Source: Pseudomonadota bacterium
GTDB lineage: Bacteria > Pseudomonadota > Alphaproteobacteria > Sphingomonadales > Govanellaceae
Assembly: GCA_003577275.1 (NCBI GenBank)
Contig: QEVO01000009.1
Span: 52,920 to 116,919, forward strand
Direction: 5' to 3'
Length of the DNA: 64,000 nucleotides
In this document: piece by piece, positions 33,434 through 45,028 of the stretch
How positions within the stretch are numbered: the first letter of the stretch is position 1
Layout: the number at the start of each line of letters is the position of its first letter
Program-made: the position numbers and the translations under genes
The notes under the pieces: generated by a model
Seen by the model: the letters and a program-made list of their open reading frames with translations, nothing else
What the model was told of the DNA's origin: nothing
The model's database searches: none

Positions 33434-35239
33434 CTATGAAGCCGCCGCCGCATCCTCGATGATCAGATCAACGCTGGTGCGGCCATTCCAGAAGTTGCGC
33501 TTCAGGGCGCCGGCGACATGGAAACGCTGGCCGACGCCCTTAAGCAGCATCTGGCCTAAACCATTGGTGGCGCTTTTAAAGGCGATGCCTTTGACGCGCT
33601 TGCCGTCCGGCCCTTCAAAAGTGGCGCGCACATGGTCGACGCCGATAATGTCGGCAAATCCTACCTTCAAGCCGGAGAACGCAAAGCGCGGCGTCGGATT
33701 GCCCGCCCCGTATGGCCCCGCCCGCTCCAAAAGATCGAGAAGTTCGACCGTAGCGGCGCCTGCCGTCAGCACGCCATCGAGCATAAGCGCCGCATCACGA
33801 TGCGCCGACGCCACTGGGGAGGCCAGCCGGTCGCGCAAGAACGCCTCGAACGCCGGTATCTGATCGCGCGCGATGGTCAAGCCTGCCGCCATCTTGTGGC
33901 CGCCGCCATTGATCAGCAGTCCCGCCTGATGCGCCGCCGTCACCGCCGCGCCGATGTCGACGCCGGAAATTGAGCGTGCCGAGCCCTTGCCGATGTCGCC
34001 ATCCATGCCAATGACCACGGAGGGCAGATCGAAGCGATCCTTCAGGCGGCCGGCAACGATGCCGATGACGCCGATATGCCAGCCGTCGGCAACGGCGAAA
34101 GCCAAGGGCGGCGGCACGTCCAGCCCATGACGCGCGGCAAGCTGCGACACTGCCGCCTCCTGCACCTGCGTTTCGATGGCTTGCCGCTCCTGATTGTAGC
34201 GGTCGAGCGCGGCGGCGATGCGTCCGGCTTCCTCGGCGTCCTCGGTAGTCAACAGCCGCGCGCCTAAATCCGCCTCGCCCACCCGGCCGCCGGCATTGAC
34301 CCGCGGGCCAAGCAAAAAACCGAGGTGATAGGTCGACGGCGTTTCATTCATGCGCGCCACGGCGGCAAGCGCCTTCAAGCCGACGTTGCCGCCGCGCGCC
34401 AGAACTTTCAGCCCCTGCGCCACGAAGGCGCGATTAAGGCCAATGAGTGGCACCACGTCGGCCACCGTGCCGAGCGCCACCAGATCAAGCAGCGACATCA
34501 AATCAGGTTCGCGGCGAGCGGCGGTGAAAAAAACCTGATCCCTGAGTGCGCGATTGACGGCGACGATGAGCATGAAAGCCACCCCCACCGCCGCCAATTG
34601 CCCCAGCCCGCTGTCATCATCAAGCCGGTTGGGATTGACGACGGCGCACGCCTCCGGCAGCGCCGGCTCGGCCAAGTGATGATCGACGACAATGACATCA
34701 AGCCCAGCCGCGCGCGCCGCCGCCAACGGCGCAAACGCCAGCGTGCCGCAATCGACAGTGATGACCAGCGATACGCCGTCATCCTTCAGTTTCAATAATG
34801 CCGGCGCGTTGGGGCCGTAGCCCTCGCGCAGACGATCGGGAATATAAACGACGAGAGCGCGGCCCAGCGCGCGGACGTACCGCGTCAACAACGCCGCGGA
34901 GGTTGCGCCGTCCACATCATAGTCGCCGAACACCGCGATGCGCTCGTTGCCGACGATGGCCGCCGCGATGCGGCGCGCCGCCGTTGCCATGTCCTCTATC
35001 ACATGGGGATCAGGCATCATCTGGCGCAGACTTGGATTGAGAAAATCCACCGCCTCCTCCACCGTAACGCCCCGCCCCGCCAGCAAGCGGGCGATGGCTT
35101 CAGGCAGCTCCAAGCGCTGGCTGAGCGCCGCCACCAGGCGCGGATCGGCGGAACGCAGCCGCCACGCGCGTCCGCTCGCCGACTGGCGGACGCCGAAAAC
35201 GGCATCCTGATCTTCTGTTATGGAAAGGCTGGCGCTCAC
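33434..35239 (-). CDS. recJ: single-stranded-DNA exonuclease RecJ
   Basis: A 601-residue 5'-3' exonuclease for recombination and mismatch repair. DHH-family motifs are in order: G-D-Y-D-V-D-G-A-T (metal site), V-D-C-G-T, V-D-H-H-L-A (the DHH triad), and L-G-P-R-V-N-A-G-G-R. The DHHA1 domain follows with G-K-G-S-A-R-S-I-S-G and G-G-G-H-K-M-A-A-G. The C-terminal OB domain is present, and length matches the family. It overlaps glpX by 4 bp and is the last gene of the aminotransferase-hom-glpX-recJ operon. Confidence 0.96.
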   Translation of the reverse strand: MSASLSITEDQDAVFGVRQSASGRAWRLRSADPRLVAALSQRLELPEAIARLLAGRGVTVEEAVDFLNPSLRQMMPDPHVIEDMATAARRIAAAIVGNERIAVFGDYDVDGATSAALLTRYVRALGRALVVYIPDRLREGYGPNAPALLKLKDDGVSLVITVDCGTLAFAPLAAARAAGLDVIVVDHHLAEPALPEACAVVNPNRLDDDSGLGQLAAVGVAFMLIVAVNRALRDQVFFTAARREPDLMSLLDLVALGTVADVVPLIGLNRAFVAQGLKVLARGGNVGLKALAAVARMNETPSTYHLGFLLGPRVNAGGRVGEADLGARLLTTEDAEEAGRIAAALDRYNQERQAIETQVQEAAVSQLAARHGLDVPPPLAFAVADGWHIGVIGIVAGRLKDRFDLPSVVIGMDGDIGKGSARSISGVDIGAAVTAAHQAGLLINGGGHKMAAGLTIARDQIPAFEAFLRDRLASPVASAHRDAALMLDGVLTAGAATVELLDLLERAGPYGAGNPTPRFAFSGLKVGFADIIGVDHVRATFEGPDGKRVKGIAFKSATNGLGQMLLKGVGQRFHVAGALKRNFWNGRTSVDLIIEDAAAAS

Positions 35240-36210
35240 GCCTTGCCGATGGCGTGCTCGCCCTTAACCCAGCGCACCGTTCGCGTCCGCGAGCGCATCA
35301 CCACCGAGCTGGTGGTGTACTTCTTGCCGCCGGGCAGGTAATGCACGCCCTCCAGCAACGAACCGTTGGTGACGCCGGTGGCGGCGAAGATGACATCGCC
35401 CTTGGCCATTTCCTCGGTAGTGTATTTGCGGTTCAAGTCGGTAATGCCAAGACGGCGCGCGCGCCCCTTTTCATCATCGTTGCGGAATAAAAGCCGGCCT
35501 TGAATCTGACCGCCGATGCACCTGAGCGCCGCCGCCGCCAGCACGCCTTCCGGCGCGCCGCCCGAGCCCATGTACATGTCGACGCCGGTGCTGGGATCAG
35601 TGGTGGCGATGACGCCGGCGACATCGCCGTCGCCAATCAGCATGATGCGCGCGCCAACCTCGCGCACCGACTTAATCAGATCGGCATGACGCGGCCGGTC
35701 GAGGATGCACACCATGATGTCGCCGGGGTTGACGCCCTTGGCCTTGGCCACCGCCGTGATATTTTCCGCCGGCGTGCGATCGAGATCGACGATGCCCGGC
35801 GCATAGCCGCCGCCGACCGCGATCTTGTCCATGTAAACATCCGGCGCGTTCAACAGATTGCCTTTTTCGGCCAGCGCGATCACCGCCAAGGCGTTGGGTC
35901 CGGCCTTGGCGGTAATGGTGGTGCCTTCTAAGGGATCAAGCGCGATATCAAGATCGGCGCCGTCGCCCGAGCCGACTTTCTCGCCGATATAGAGCATCGG
36001 AGCTTCGTCGCGCTCGCCCTCGCCGATCACCACCGCGCCATTCATGTTAAGTTGGCCCAAGGCCTTGCGCATCGCCTCCACCGCCGCCGCGTCCGCCGCT
36101 TTTTCATCGCCGCGGCCAATCAGCGCCGCCGCGGCCACTGCCGCCGCTTCCGTCACCCGCACCAGTTCAAGAACGAAAACCCGATCCAACGTGCTAGCTT
36201 TTGTCATCAT
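35236..36210 (-). CDS. glpX: class II fructose-1,6-bisphosphatase
   Basis: A 324-residue GlpX enzyme that removes the C1 phosphate of fructose 1,6-bisphosphate in gluconeogenesis. Signatures are G-E-G-E-R-D-E-A-P-M-L-Y-I-G-E, D-P-L-E-G-T-T, G-D-V-A-G-V-I, and M-G-S-G-G-A-P-E-G-V-L-A-A-A. Metal ligands in the E-x-D and D-P-L-E-G-T motifs are intact. Two ATG codons open the frame (36210, 36207). The gene lies between hom (15 bp gap) and recJ (4 bp overlap), an order typical of alphaproteobacteria. Confidence 0.96.
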   Translation of the reverse strand: MMTKASTLDRVFVLELVRVTEAAAVAAAALIGRGDEKAADAAAVEAMRKALGQLNMNGAVVIGEGERDEAPMLYIGEKVGSGDGADLDIALDPLEGTTITAKAGPNALAVIALAEKGNLLNAPDVYMDKIAVGGGYAPGIVDLDRTPAENITAVAKAKGVNPGDIMVCILDRPRHADLIKSVREVGARIMLIGDGDVAGVIATTDPSTGVDMYMGSGGAPEGVLAAAALRCIGGQIQGRLLFRNDDEKGRARRLGITDLNRKYTTEEMAKGDVIFAATGVTNGSLLEGVHYLPGGKKYTTSSVVMRSRTRTVRWVKGEHAIGKA

Positions 36211-36225
36211 GCATCCCCATTACTG

Positions 36226-37518
36226 TCAGGCTCTTATCATTCGCATCGCTACTGGCCTGCTCAACACGGTGCGCAAGCTGGCGATTTTATCCACGGCGGC
36301 GATCAACTTATCCTCGCGCGTTTCGTGGGTCGTCAAAATGACGTCGATGCCGCCATCCGCCGCCTCGCCGCGCTGCACGAGATTCTCGATGGAAATTTCC
36401 TGATCCCTAAGCGATTCGGAAATGGCGGCGATCACGCCCGGCTCATCGAGCACCCGCAGATGCAGATAGAACGAAGCAACGAGCGCGCCGCGCGCCACCG
36501 CTTGTGGCGCGGTCAATTGCCGCACCGGAATGGAAAATACCGGCGTGCGGTTGCCCCGCGCCACATCGACGAGATCGGCGACCACGGCGGAAGCGGTTGG
36601 CCCCTCGCCGGCGCCGCGCCCCTCGTAAACCGTGCGGCCAACGAAATCGCCCTCGACGACGACGGCGTTGAAGACGTCGCCAACCGCCGCCAGCGGATTG
36701 GATTTGCGCACCAGGCACGGCTCGACCCGCTGCTCCAACCCCGCCGCGCCATAACGGGCGATGCCAAGAAGCTTGATGCGGTAGCCGAATTCATCGGCGT
36801 ATTTCATGTCCACCGGCGTGACATCGCGAATGCCGGTAATGGAGATCGCCTCGAACGCCAGCTTGGCGCCAAAGGCGACCGCGCTTAAAATCGCCAGCTT
36901 ATGGGCGGCGTCGATGCCATCGACATCAAAGCTCGGGTCGGCCTCGGCGTAGCCCAAGCGTTGCGCATCGGCGAGAATATCGGCAAAGGAGCGCCCCGTC
37001 TGTTCCATCTGGGTGAGGATATAGTTGCAGGTGCCGTTCAAAATGCCGAACACCGCCGTACAGCGATTGGCCGCCAGACCGTCGGAAATCGCCTTGATGA
37101 TGGGAATGCCGCCGGCCACCGCCGCATCAAGCCGGATCGGCGCTTTCTTTTCTTCGGCCAAGGCCGCCAACGCCATACCGTGATGGGCAATCAGCGCCTT
37201 GTTGGCGGTCACCAACGCCTTGCCGTTCTGCAACGCCGTCTCGGCGATACGCCGCGCCACGCCGTCGGCGCCGCCGATCAACTCCACCACCGCATCAAGG
37301 TCGGGATCCGCCGCCATCGCCGCCGCGTCGTCATACCAGCGGTAAGAAGAAAGATCGACGCCGCGGTCATTCGTCCGCTGTCGAGCGCTGACGGCGACGA
37401 TCTCGATCCGCCGGCCGGCGCGCGCCGCGATCACGTCGCCGTTTTGCTGCAAAACCTTAACGACGCCGCGGCCGACCGTACCGAGGCCGGCGACGCCAAT
37501 GCGTAACGCTTTACTCAA
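36226..37518 (-). CDS. hom: homoserine dehydrogenase
   Basis: A 430-residue NAD(P)-dependent enzyme reducing aspartate semialdehyde to homoserine for Thr and Met synthesis. It has the nucleotide-binding G-L-G-T-V-G-R-G, T-A-N-K-A-L (substrate region), G-I-P-I-I-K, G-I-L-N-G-T-C-N-Y-I-L, and a C-terminal ACT domain (about 350-430, P-G-V-I-A-A-I-S-E-S-L) for feedback by threonine. Its start overlaps the upstream aminotransferase stop by 4 bp. Confidence 0.96.
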   Translation of the reverse strand: MSKALRIGVAGLGTVGRGVVKVLQQNGDVIAARAGRRIEIVAVSARQRTNDRGVDLSSYRWYDDAAAMAADPDLDAVVELIGGADGVARRIAETALQNGKALVTANKALIAHHGMALAALAEEKKAPIRLDAAVAGGIPIIKAISDGLAANRCTAVFGILNGTCNYILTQMEQTGRSFADILADAQRLGYAEADPSFDVDGIDAAHKLAILSAVAFGAKLAFEAISITGIRDVTPVDMKYADEFGYRIKLLGIARYGAAGLEQRVEPCLVRKSNPLAAVGDVFNAVVVEGDFVGRTVYEGRGAGEGPTASAVVADLVDVARGNRTPVFSIPVRQLTAPQAVARGALVASFYLHLRVLDEPGVIAAISESLRDQEISIENLVQRGEAADGGIDVILTTHETREDKLIAAVDKIASLRTVLSRPVAMRMIRA

Positions 37519-38723
37519 GAGACTGCCCTCGCTTGCCCCAATATCTCATCCCGCGCCGCCAGGAAGCGCTTGATGTTGCGCACCGCCTGACGGATGCGAT
37601 GCTCGTTCTCCACCATGGCGATGCGGACATGGTTGTCGCCGTATTCGCCAAAGCCCAGACCCGGCGCCACCGCCACCTTGGCATGGGAGAGCAGGAGCTT
37701 GGAGAACGCCAGCGAGCCCAAATGCTCCCAGCCCGGCGGCAACGGGGCCCAGGCGAACATGCTGGCCTTGGGGCTGGGGATCGGCCAGCCGGCGGCATGC
37801 AAGCCCTGCACCAGCACATCGCGCCGCGCCTTATAGATGCGCCGGGACTCCTCGATGCAGTCCTGAGGACCGTTCAAGGCCGCCGTCGCCGCCACCTGGA
37901 TCGGCGTGAAGGCGCCATAGTCAAGGTAGGACTTGACCCGGGTCAGGGCCGAGATCAGCCGCGGGTTGCCGGCGGCGAAGCCGATTCGCCAACCGGCCAT
38001 GGAGTAGGTCTTGCTCATGGAGGTGAACTCGACGGCGATCTCCTTCGCTCCCGGCACCTGCAAAATCGACGGCGGCGGGTTGTCATCGAAGTAAATCTCC
38101 GAGTAGGCGAGGTCGGAAAGCACGTAAATGCCCTGCTCGCGGCAGAAATTGACGACGCTTTCGTAGAATTTAAGGTCCACCACCTCGGCCGTGGGGTTGG
38201 AGGGGTAGCACAGCACCAGCGCCAAGGGCTTGGGCACGCTGTGGCGCACCGCCCGCTCCAGGATATCGAGGAAGTTGCCCTCATGCACCGGCAGATGGCG
38301 GATGGTCGCCCCGGCGATGATGAAGCCGTAATGGTGGATGGGATAACTGGGGTTGGGCACCAGTATGACGTCGCCCGGCGCGCTGATGGCCTGGGCGAGG
38401 TTGGCCAATCCCTCCTTGGAGCCCAAGGTCACAATGACCTCGGTCTCGGGGTTCAAGTCGACGCCAAACCGCCGCTTATAATAGGCGCACTGGGCGCGCC
38501 TTAAGCCCGGGATGCCCCGCGACTGGGAATAGCCGTGGGTGCGCGGGTCCTGCACCGTCTCCACCAGCTTGTCGACGATGTGCCGGGGGGTCGGCAGGTC
38601 GGGGTTGCCCATGCCGAAGTCGATGATGTCATCGCCGGCGGCCCGGGCCCGCGCCTTCATCGCGTTGACTTCGGCGAAGACGTAAGGGGGCAAGCGCTTG
38701 ATGCGATAAAACTCGGTGCTCAT
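37515..38723 (-). CDS. class I/II aminotransferase (AlaA / LL-DAP aminotransferase-like)
   Basis: A 402-residue PLP enzyme. It shows D-F-G-M-G-N-P-D-L-P-T-P, the S-N-P-T-A substrate loop, the D-L-A-Y-S-E-I-Y cofactor segment, and the Schiff-base lysine in S-M-S-K-T-Y-S-M-A-G-W-R-I-G-F. Close relatives upstream of hom are named alanine transaminase or LL-diaminopimelate aminotransferase; the position fits aspartate-family amino-acid synthesis. Start 38723 (M-S-T-E-F-Y-R-I-K-R-L-P-P-Y) is chosen by family pattern; the frame extends to 38792 with unrelated residues. Confidence 0.92.
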   Translation of the reverse strand: MSTEFYRIKRLPPYVFAEVNAMKARARAAGDDIIDFGMGNPDLPTPRHIVDKLVETVQDPRTHGYSQSRGIPGLRRAQCAYYKRRFGVDLNPETEVIVTLGSKEGLANLAQAISAPGDVILVPNPSYPIHHYGFIIAGATIRHLPVHEGNFLDILERAVRHSVPKPLALVLCYPSNPTAEVVDLKFYESVVNFCREQGIYVLSDLAYSEIYFDDNPPPSILQVPGAKEIAVEFTSMSKTYSMAGWRIGFAAGNPRLISALTRVKSYLDYGAFTPIQVAATAALNGPQDCIEESRRIYKARRDVLVQGLHAAGWPIPSPKASMFAWAPLPPGWEHLGSLAFSKLLLSHAKVAVAPGLGFGEYGDNHVRIAMVENEHRIRQAVRNIKRFLAARDEILGQARAVS

Positions 38724-38919
38724 CGGCAACACCATCCACAAATTGTCATAATTCGGTTCTAAACAGCGGCCCGAACGGCCGTCCAGCCGCATGTCCGCCT
38801 TCTATAGCAGGGACGACGGGCTACGCAAACGGCTGAGATTAGGTTAGGATACTTAAACAATAAGATAATGCAGGGCCCGGCGGAAAAATAAGACCATGGA
38901 CCTTAACATGTGAGACCCT

Positions 38920-40722
38920 ATGAGCGATCACCAGGACAGCCCCGCCGCCGCCTTCCCCTACCCCAAGGACTTCACCGAAAACTGGCTTAAAATCGCCACC
39001 CGCAGCCAACAGCTGATCGGCGATTTTTTGCAGCACAATGAAAGCTTTATGAAGGAGGCCCAGCTCGACCCCCTAAATTTGAGCCGGGCCTTTTTGGACA
39101 TGACCAACCGGCTGATGGCCAACCCGCAGAAGTTCGTCGAAAGCCAGGTTTCCCTCTGGCAGGACTATATGAAGCTGTGGCAAAGCGCCTCGCTGCGGGC
39201 GCTGGGGCACGACACGGCGCCGGTCATCGAGCCGGAGAAGGGCGACAAGCGCTTTCGCGACAAGGAATGGACGGAAAACCAGGTTTTCGACTTCATCAAG
39301 CAGTCCTACCTCTTGTCCTCGCGCTGGCTCAGAAACACCGTGGCGCAGACCGAGGGGCTGGATGAACACGAGGCCAAAAAGCTCGACTTCTATACCCGCC
39401 AGTTCATCGACGCCCTAAGCCCCACCAACTTCGCCCTGACCAATCCCGAGGTGTTGAAAAAAACCATCGAGACCGGCGGCGAAAACCTGGTCAAGGGCCT
39501 GGAAAACCTCTTGGCCGACCTGGAGCGCGGCAAGGGCCGGCTCGCCATCCGCCAGACTGACCTTGACGCCTTCAAGATCGGTGAAAACATCGCCACCACC
39601 CCGGGCAAGGTGGTGTTCCGCAATGAACTCATCGAACTCATTCAGTACGCGCCCACCACCAAGACCGTCTATGAGACGCCGCTTCTGATCATCCCGCCGT
39701 GGATCAACAAATATTACATCCTCGACCTGAAGCCGGAGAACTCCCTGATCAAATGGCTGGTGGATCAGGGCTATACCACGTTCGTCATCTCCTGGCGCAA
39801 CGTCGACGAGAGCATGGCCGAGACCACGCTCGACGACTACATGCTCAAGGGCGCGGTCGCCGCCATGGACGCGGTGAAAAAGGCCACCGGCGAAGAACAA
39901 GTCTCGGTTATCGGCTACTGCATTGGCGGCACGCTCTTGGCGGCGACGCTGGCGTATCTTGCCGCCAAGGGCAAGGCCGGGCGGATCGCCGCCGCGACCT
40001 TCCTGGTAGCGCAGGTGGATTTTTCCGAAGCCGGCGAATTGAAGCTTTTCATCGACGAGGAGCAGCTTGCGGCCATGGAAAAAATGATGGCCGAGAAGGG
40101 CTATCACGACGGCCACGCCATGGCCACCACCTTCAACATGCTGCGCTCCAACGACCTCATCTGGTCGTTCGTGGTCAACAACTATCTGATGGGCAAGGAT
40201 CCCTTCCCGTTCGACCTGCTGTACTGGAACAGCGATTCAACGCGGGTGCCGCGCGCCGCGCACGAATTTTATCTGCGCGAGATGTACCAGAAGAATAATC
40301 TCGTCAAGCCGGGCGGCATTACGCTTGGCGGCGTCCCCATCGACCTCCATCAGGTGACCGTGCCGACCTACATCCAGGCGGCGGAAACCGATCACATCTG
40401 TCCCTACCCTTCGGTCTACAAGGCGACGCAGCTCTATGGCGGCGAGAGGCGCTTCGTGCTGGCCGGATCAGGTCATATCGCCGGCGTGGTCAACCCGCCG
40501 GCGGCCAAGAAATATCACTATTATACCAATGATGCGCTGCCCGCCACCGCCGAGGAATGGCTGATCGAGGCCACCCAGCACAAAGGCTCCTGGTGGCCCG
40601 ACTGGCATCACTGGAATGCGCCCCGATGCGGCCAGAAGGTGCCGGCGCGCACGCCCGGAGACGGCAAATTAAAGCCGCTGGAAGACGCGCCGGGGTCTTA
40701 CGTCAAGGTGCGGTATTCTTAG
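38920..40722 (+). CDS. phaC: class I poly(3-hydroxyalkanoate) synthase
   Basis: A 600-residue polymerase joining (R)-3-hydroxyacyl-CoA into storage polyester. It has an N-terminal helical domain (about 1-200) and an alpha/beta-hydrolase core with the lipase-like box G-Y-C-I-G-G, in which cysteine replaces serine as nucleophile. The catalytic Asp lies near A-E-T-D-H-I-C-P-Y and the His in G-S-G-H-I-A-G-V-V-N-P-P-A. Length is typical of class I. No phaA, phaB, phaR or phasin gene is adjacent. The 3' end overlaps folP by 20 bp in convergent orientation. Confidence 0.97.
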   Translation: MSDHQDSPAAAFPYPKDFTENWLKIATRSQQLIGDFLQHNESFMKEAQLDPLNLSRAFLDMTNRLMANPQKFVESQVSLWQDYMKLWQSASLRALGHDTAPVIEPEKGDKRFRDKEWTENQVFDFIKQSYLLSSRWLRNTVAQTEGLDEHEAKKLDFYTRQFIDALSPTNFALTNPEVLKKTIETGGENLVKGLENLLADLERGKGRLAIRQTDLDAFKIGENIATTPGKVVFRNELIELIQYAPTTKTVYETPLLIIPPWINKYYILDLKPENSLIKWLVDQGYTTFVISWRNVDESMAETTLDDYMLKGAVAAMDAVKKATGEEQVSVIGYCIGGTLLAATLAYLAAKGKAGRIAAATFLVAQVDFSEAGELKLFIDEEQLAAMEKMMAEKGYHDGHAMATTFNMLRSNDLIWSFVVNNYLMGKDPFPFDLLYWNSDSTRVPRAAHEFYLREMYQKNNLVKPGGITLGGVPIDLHQVTVPTYIQAAETDHICPYPSVYKATQLYGGERRFVLAGSGHIAGVVNPPAAKKYHYYTNDALPATAEEWLIEATQHKGSWWPDWHHWNAPRCGQKVPARTPGDGKLKPLEDAPGSYVKVRYS

Positions 40723-41764
40723 CAGCAATTGCTGCGTCAAGTTTCAACGCGCGCTTGGTTGCGGCGACATCGTGCACGCGCAAGATCTGCGCGCCTTGGC
40801 GCTGGCCGGCGAGCGCCGCACTGAGCGATCCCGGCAGGCGGTCGGCGATGTCGTCCGCATCGGTCACCTTGGCGATGAAGCTTTTGCGCGACGCGCCCAG
40901 GAGCAGCGGCTGCCCAAGGCCATGAAACAGCGACAGCTCGCGCATTAATGTCAGGTTATGCGCCACCGTCTTGCCAAAGCCGATGCCGGGATCAATGATG
41001 AGTTGCGCGCGCGGCACGCCCGCCGCCACCGCCGCCGCGATCCGCGCGCTTAAATAATCATAGATGTCCAGCGTCACATCGTCATAGGTCGGGTTTTGCT
41101 GCATGGTCCGGGGATCGGCGAGCGCGTGCATCAAGATCACCGGCGCGCCCAGCTTTGCCGCCGTCGCCAGGCTTGCCGGATCGTAAGAGAGCGCCGAGAC
41201 ATCATTGATGATGTGCGCGCCCGCCGCCACCGCCGCCGCCATGGTGGCGGCGTTGCGGGTATCAATGGACAACGGCGTTCCCAACGCCGCCAAGGCTTTG
41301 ATCACCGGCAGCACCCGGCTTTGTTCTTCCTCCGCCGGCACCACCGCCGCGCCAGGCCGCGTGGATTCGCCGCCGATGTCGATGATATCCGCGCCCTCGG
41401 CGATCAAGCGACAGCCATGGGCGATGGCGCGCTCGCTGTCGATGTACCGGCCGCCGTCGGAAAAGCTGTCTGGCGTGACGTTGACGATGCCCATCAGGAG
41501 CGGACGGTCGAGAGCGAGGTCTTTACCACCCGGCAGGCGCAGCGCGGCGCGCGCGGCGGTCAATGGCGCAAGATCGACATCAACGTTGCAAACCGACGCT
41601 ACTTGCGTCCGCCGCCCACCGTCGCTGCGTTCGATAACCTCCACGGCGGTAAACGCCGCTGGGCCTCCGCAAAGGGGGAGTGCTGCGTTTGCCCGCAGCA
41701 AGGCCGCCGCGGTTGGCGGCTCGTCAACAATGGCGATGGGTCTATGGTAGACGCGCCGTGACAA
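40703..41764 (-). CDS. folP: dihydropteroate synthase
   Basis: A 353-residue enzyme condensing p-aminobenzoate with the pterin diphosphate in folate synthesis (the sulfonamide target). Signatures are M-G-I-V-N-V-T-P-D-S-F-S-D-G-G, D-I-G-G-E-S-T-R-P-G-A, S-I-D-T, N-D-V-S-A-L, D-P-G-I-G-F-G-K and G-A-S-R-K-S-F. About 85 residues precede the TIM barrel, usual for alphaproteobacteria. Translation starts at a TTG (41762-41764) with GGAGAAGAG about 8 nt upstream; no ATG lies nearby. It follows ftsH with a repeat element between them. Confidence 0.95.
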   Translation of the reverse strand: MSRRVYHRPIAIVDEPPTAAALLRANAALPLCGGPAAFTAVEVIERSDGGRRTQVASVCNVDVDLAPLTAARAALRLPGGKDLALDRPLLMGIVNVTPDSFSDGGRYIDSERAIAHGCRLIAEGADIIDIGGESTRPGAAVVPAEEEQSRVLPVIKALAALGTPLSIDTRNAATMAAAVAAGAHIINDVSALSYDPASLATAAKLGAPVILMHALADPRTMQQNPTYDDVTLDIYDYLSARIAAAVAAGVPRAQLIIDPGIGFGKTVAHNLTLMRELSLFHGLGQPLLLGASRKSFIAKVTDADDIADRLPGSLSAALAGQRQGAQILRVHDVAATKRALKLDAAIAAKNTAP

Positions 41765-41817
41765 AGGCTAGACTCTTCTCCGATGATCCCCTTGATAAGC
41801 GGAGGTCCATTTTTATT

Positions 41818-41906
41818 GTCATTGCGAGGAGGTGTAAACCGACGAAGCAATCCACAAAACGGAGCGCAGCAAGATAATGGATTGCTTTGCTGGCGCTCGC
41901 AATGAC
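41818..41906. repeat. dispersed head-to-head palindromic repeat, copy 3
   Basis: Ends GTCATTGCGAG and CTCGCAATGAC are exact inverted copies over 11 bp; inner ends GCAATCCA and TGGATTGC are also inverted. The right half matches the right half of copy 1 (13735-13763) at 28 of 29 bases. It is located between ftsH and folP, which read in the same direction. Confidence 0.82.
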
Positions 41907-41957
41907 ATCCTCCCGCGCCCTATATCAAGGGAATGACGATAAAAGTTGCGCTAACGA

Positions 41958-43886
<1,929 letters not shown>

Positions 43887-43989
43887 GGCATACGAAACTG
43901 GGTCGCGAACGGATCGTAACCCTTATCTATAAATAAGCCGTTCCTATCCCGACACAAGCGCATCCTGCCAGCTTTTTCGTCTCTCCGGC

Positions 43990-45027
43990 TTAGAAAGCCA
44001 GGGCCGGCGCGGCCTGAGTCCGCCGTACTGCTTTTTCCCGCTGGACCAAGAAATGACCCGCCTTGACCGCCAGCCGGCAGCCCGCAGCGGTGGCGCCGCG
44101 AAAGCCGGGGTCGCGGACCGCCGCCGCCAGGCGGGCCACCTTTTCCCGTCGTGGCGGCAGGGTACGGCCGCCCACCGTCATCACAATGCGCCGCCAGAAG
44201 GCTTCCCTGAGGTAGTCAGGGACTTGATCCGCCAGAGCGTGATCCACCCTCACCGCCCCTTCCGCCGTGAGGGCAACGGCCTGGGCCAGCCAGCCCGCCA
44301 GCTCACGGTCACCCTTGGCGCGGGTTTCGGCATGGGCGGCGGCCAAGGCGGCTAATCGCTCCACTGCCCCCGGTTCGGCAAAGAGCCGGCGGCGGATACG
44401 CACCCGCTCGAACTTCAGGTCGAGGTTGGAAGGATCGTCGATCCACGGCTGCCCCATGGCTCTCAACGTGGCTTCCAGGCGCTCCTTGCGCACCGGCAGC
44501 AGCGGCCGCGCCAGGCGCGGCCAGCGCGGTCCCGGAACCGGCGGCGGGCCGATAAGCGCCATGGCGGCAAGCCCCTCCGGCCCGCTGCCCCGCGCCTGAC
44601 GCATGGCCACGGTCTCCGCCTGATCGTCGGCATGGTGGGCCAGGAAAAGATGGATCACGTCATGGCTCCGGCACCAGGTCAAGAGCAGTTCATAGCGGGC
44701 GCGCCGCGCCGCCGCTTGGATCCCGGTCTGGGGCTTGTCGTCCTGCCAGCGCAGGGTTTCATGGGCGATGCCGCGCGCCGTCAGCCACGCCTTGACCTGG
44801 GCCGCCTCGGCCGCCGCTTCGTGCCGCAGGCCATGGTCGACGGTGAGCGCCGTCACCCGCCCGCCTTGGCCACGCGCCCAGGCGTCGACGAGCAGGGTCA
44901 GGGCCATGGAATCCGCGCCGCCCGACACCGCCACCGCCACCTCGGGCGACGCCTCGAACGGGCCGCAGGCGGCGATGAGCCGGGCGGCTTCCTGGTCAGC
45001 AACAGGCACGGGTTCATCGGTTGCCAT
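43990..45027 (-). CDS. tilS: tRNA(Ile)-lysidine synthase
   Basis: A 345-residue ATP-dependent enzyme that turns C34 of tRNA-Ile(CAU) into lysidine so it reads AUA. It has the PP-loop S-G-G-A-D-S-M-A-L near residue 35, then T-V-D-H-G-L-R, H-H-A-D-D-Q-A-E-T and R-P-L-L-P-V-R-K. Start 45027 is chosen because it gives the family N-terminus and falls one base after the end of the upstream aldo/keto reductase gene. It is followed by ftsH at 103 bp. Confidence 0.94.
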   Translation of the reverse strand: MATDEPVPVADQEAARLIAACGPFEASPEVAVAVSGGADSMALTLLVDAWARGQGGRVTALTVDHGLRHEAAAEAAQVKAWLTARGIAHETLRWQDDKPQTGIQAAARRARYELLLTWCRSHDVIHLFLAHHADDQAETVAMRQARGSGPEGLAAMALIGPPPVPGPRWPRLARPLLPVRKERLEATLRAMGQPWIDDPSNLDLKFERVRIRRRLFAEPGAVERLAALAAAHAETRAKGDRELAGWLAQAVALTAEGAVRVDHALADQVPDYLREAFWRRIVMTVGGRTLPPRREKVARLAAAVRDPGFRGATAAGCRLAVKAGHFLVQREKAVRRTQAAPALAF

Positions 45028-45028
45028 G

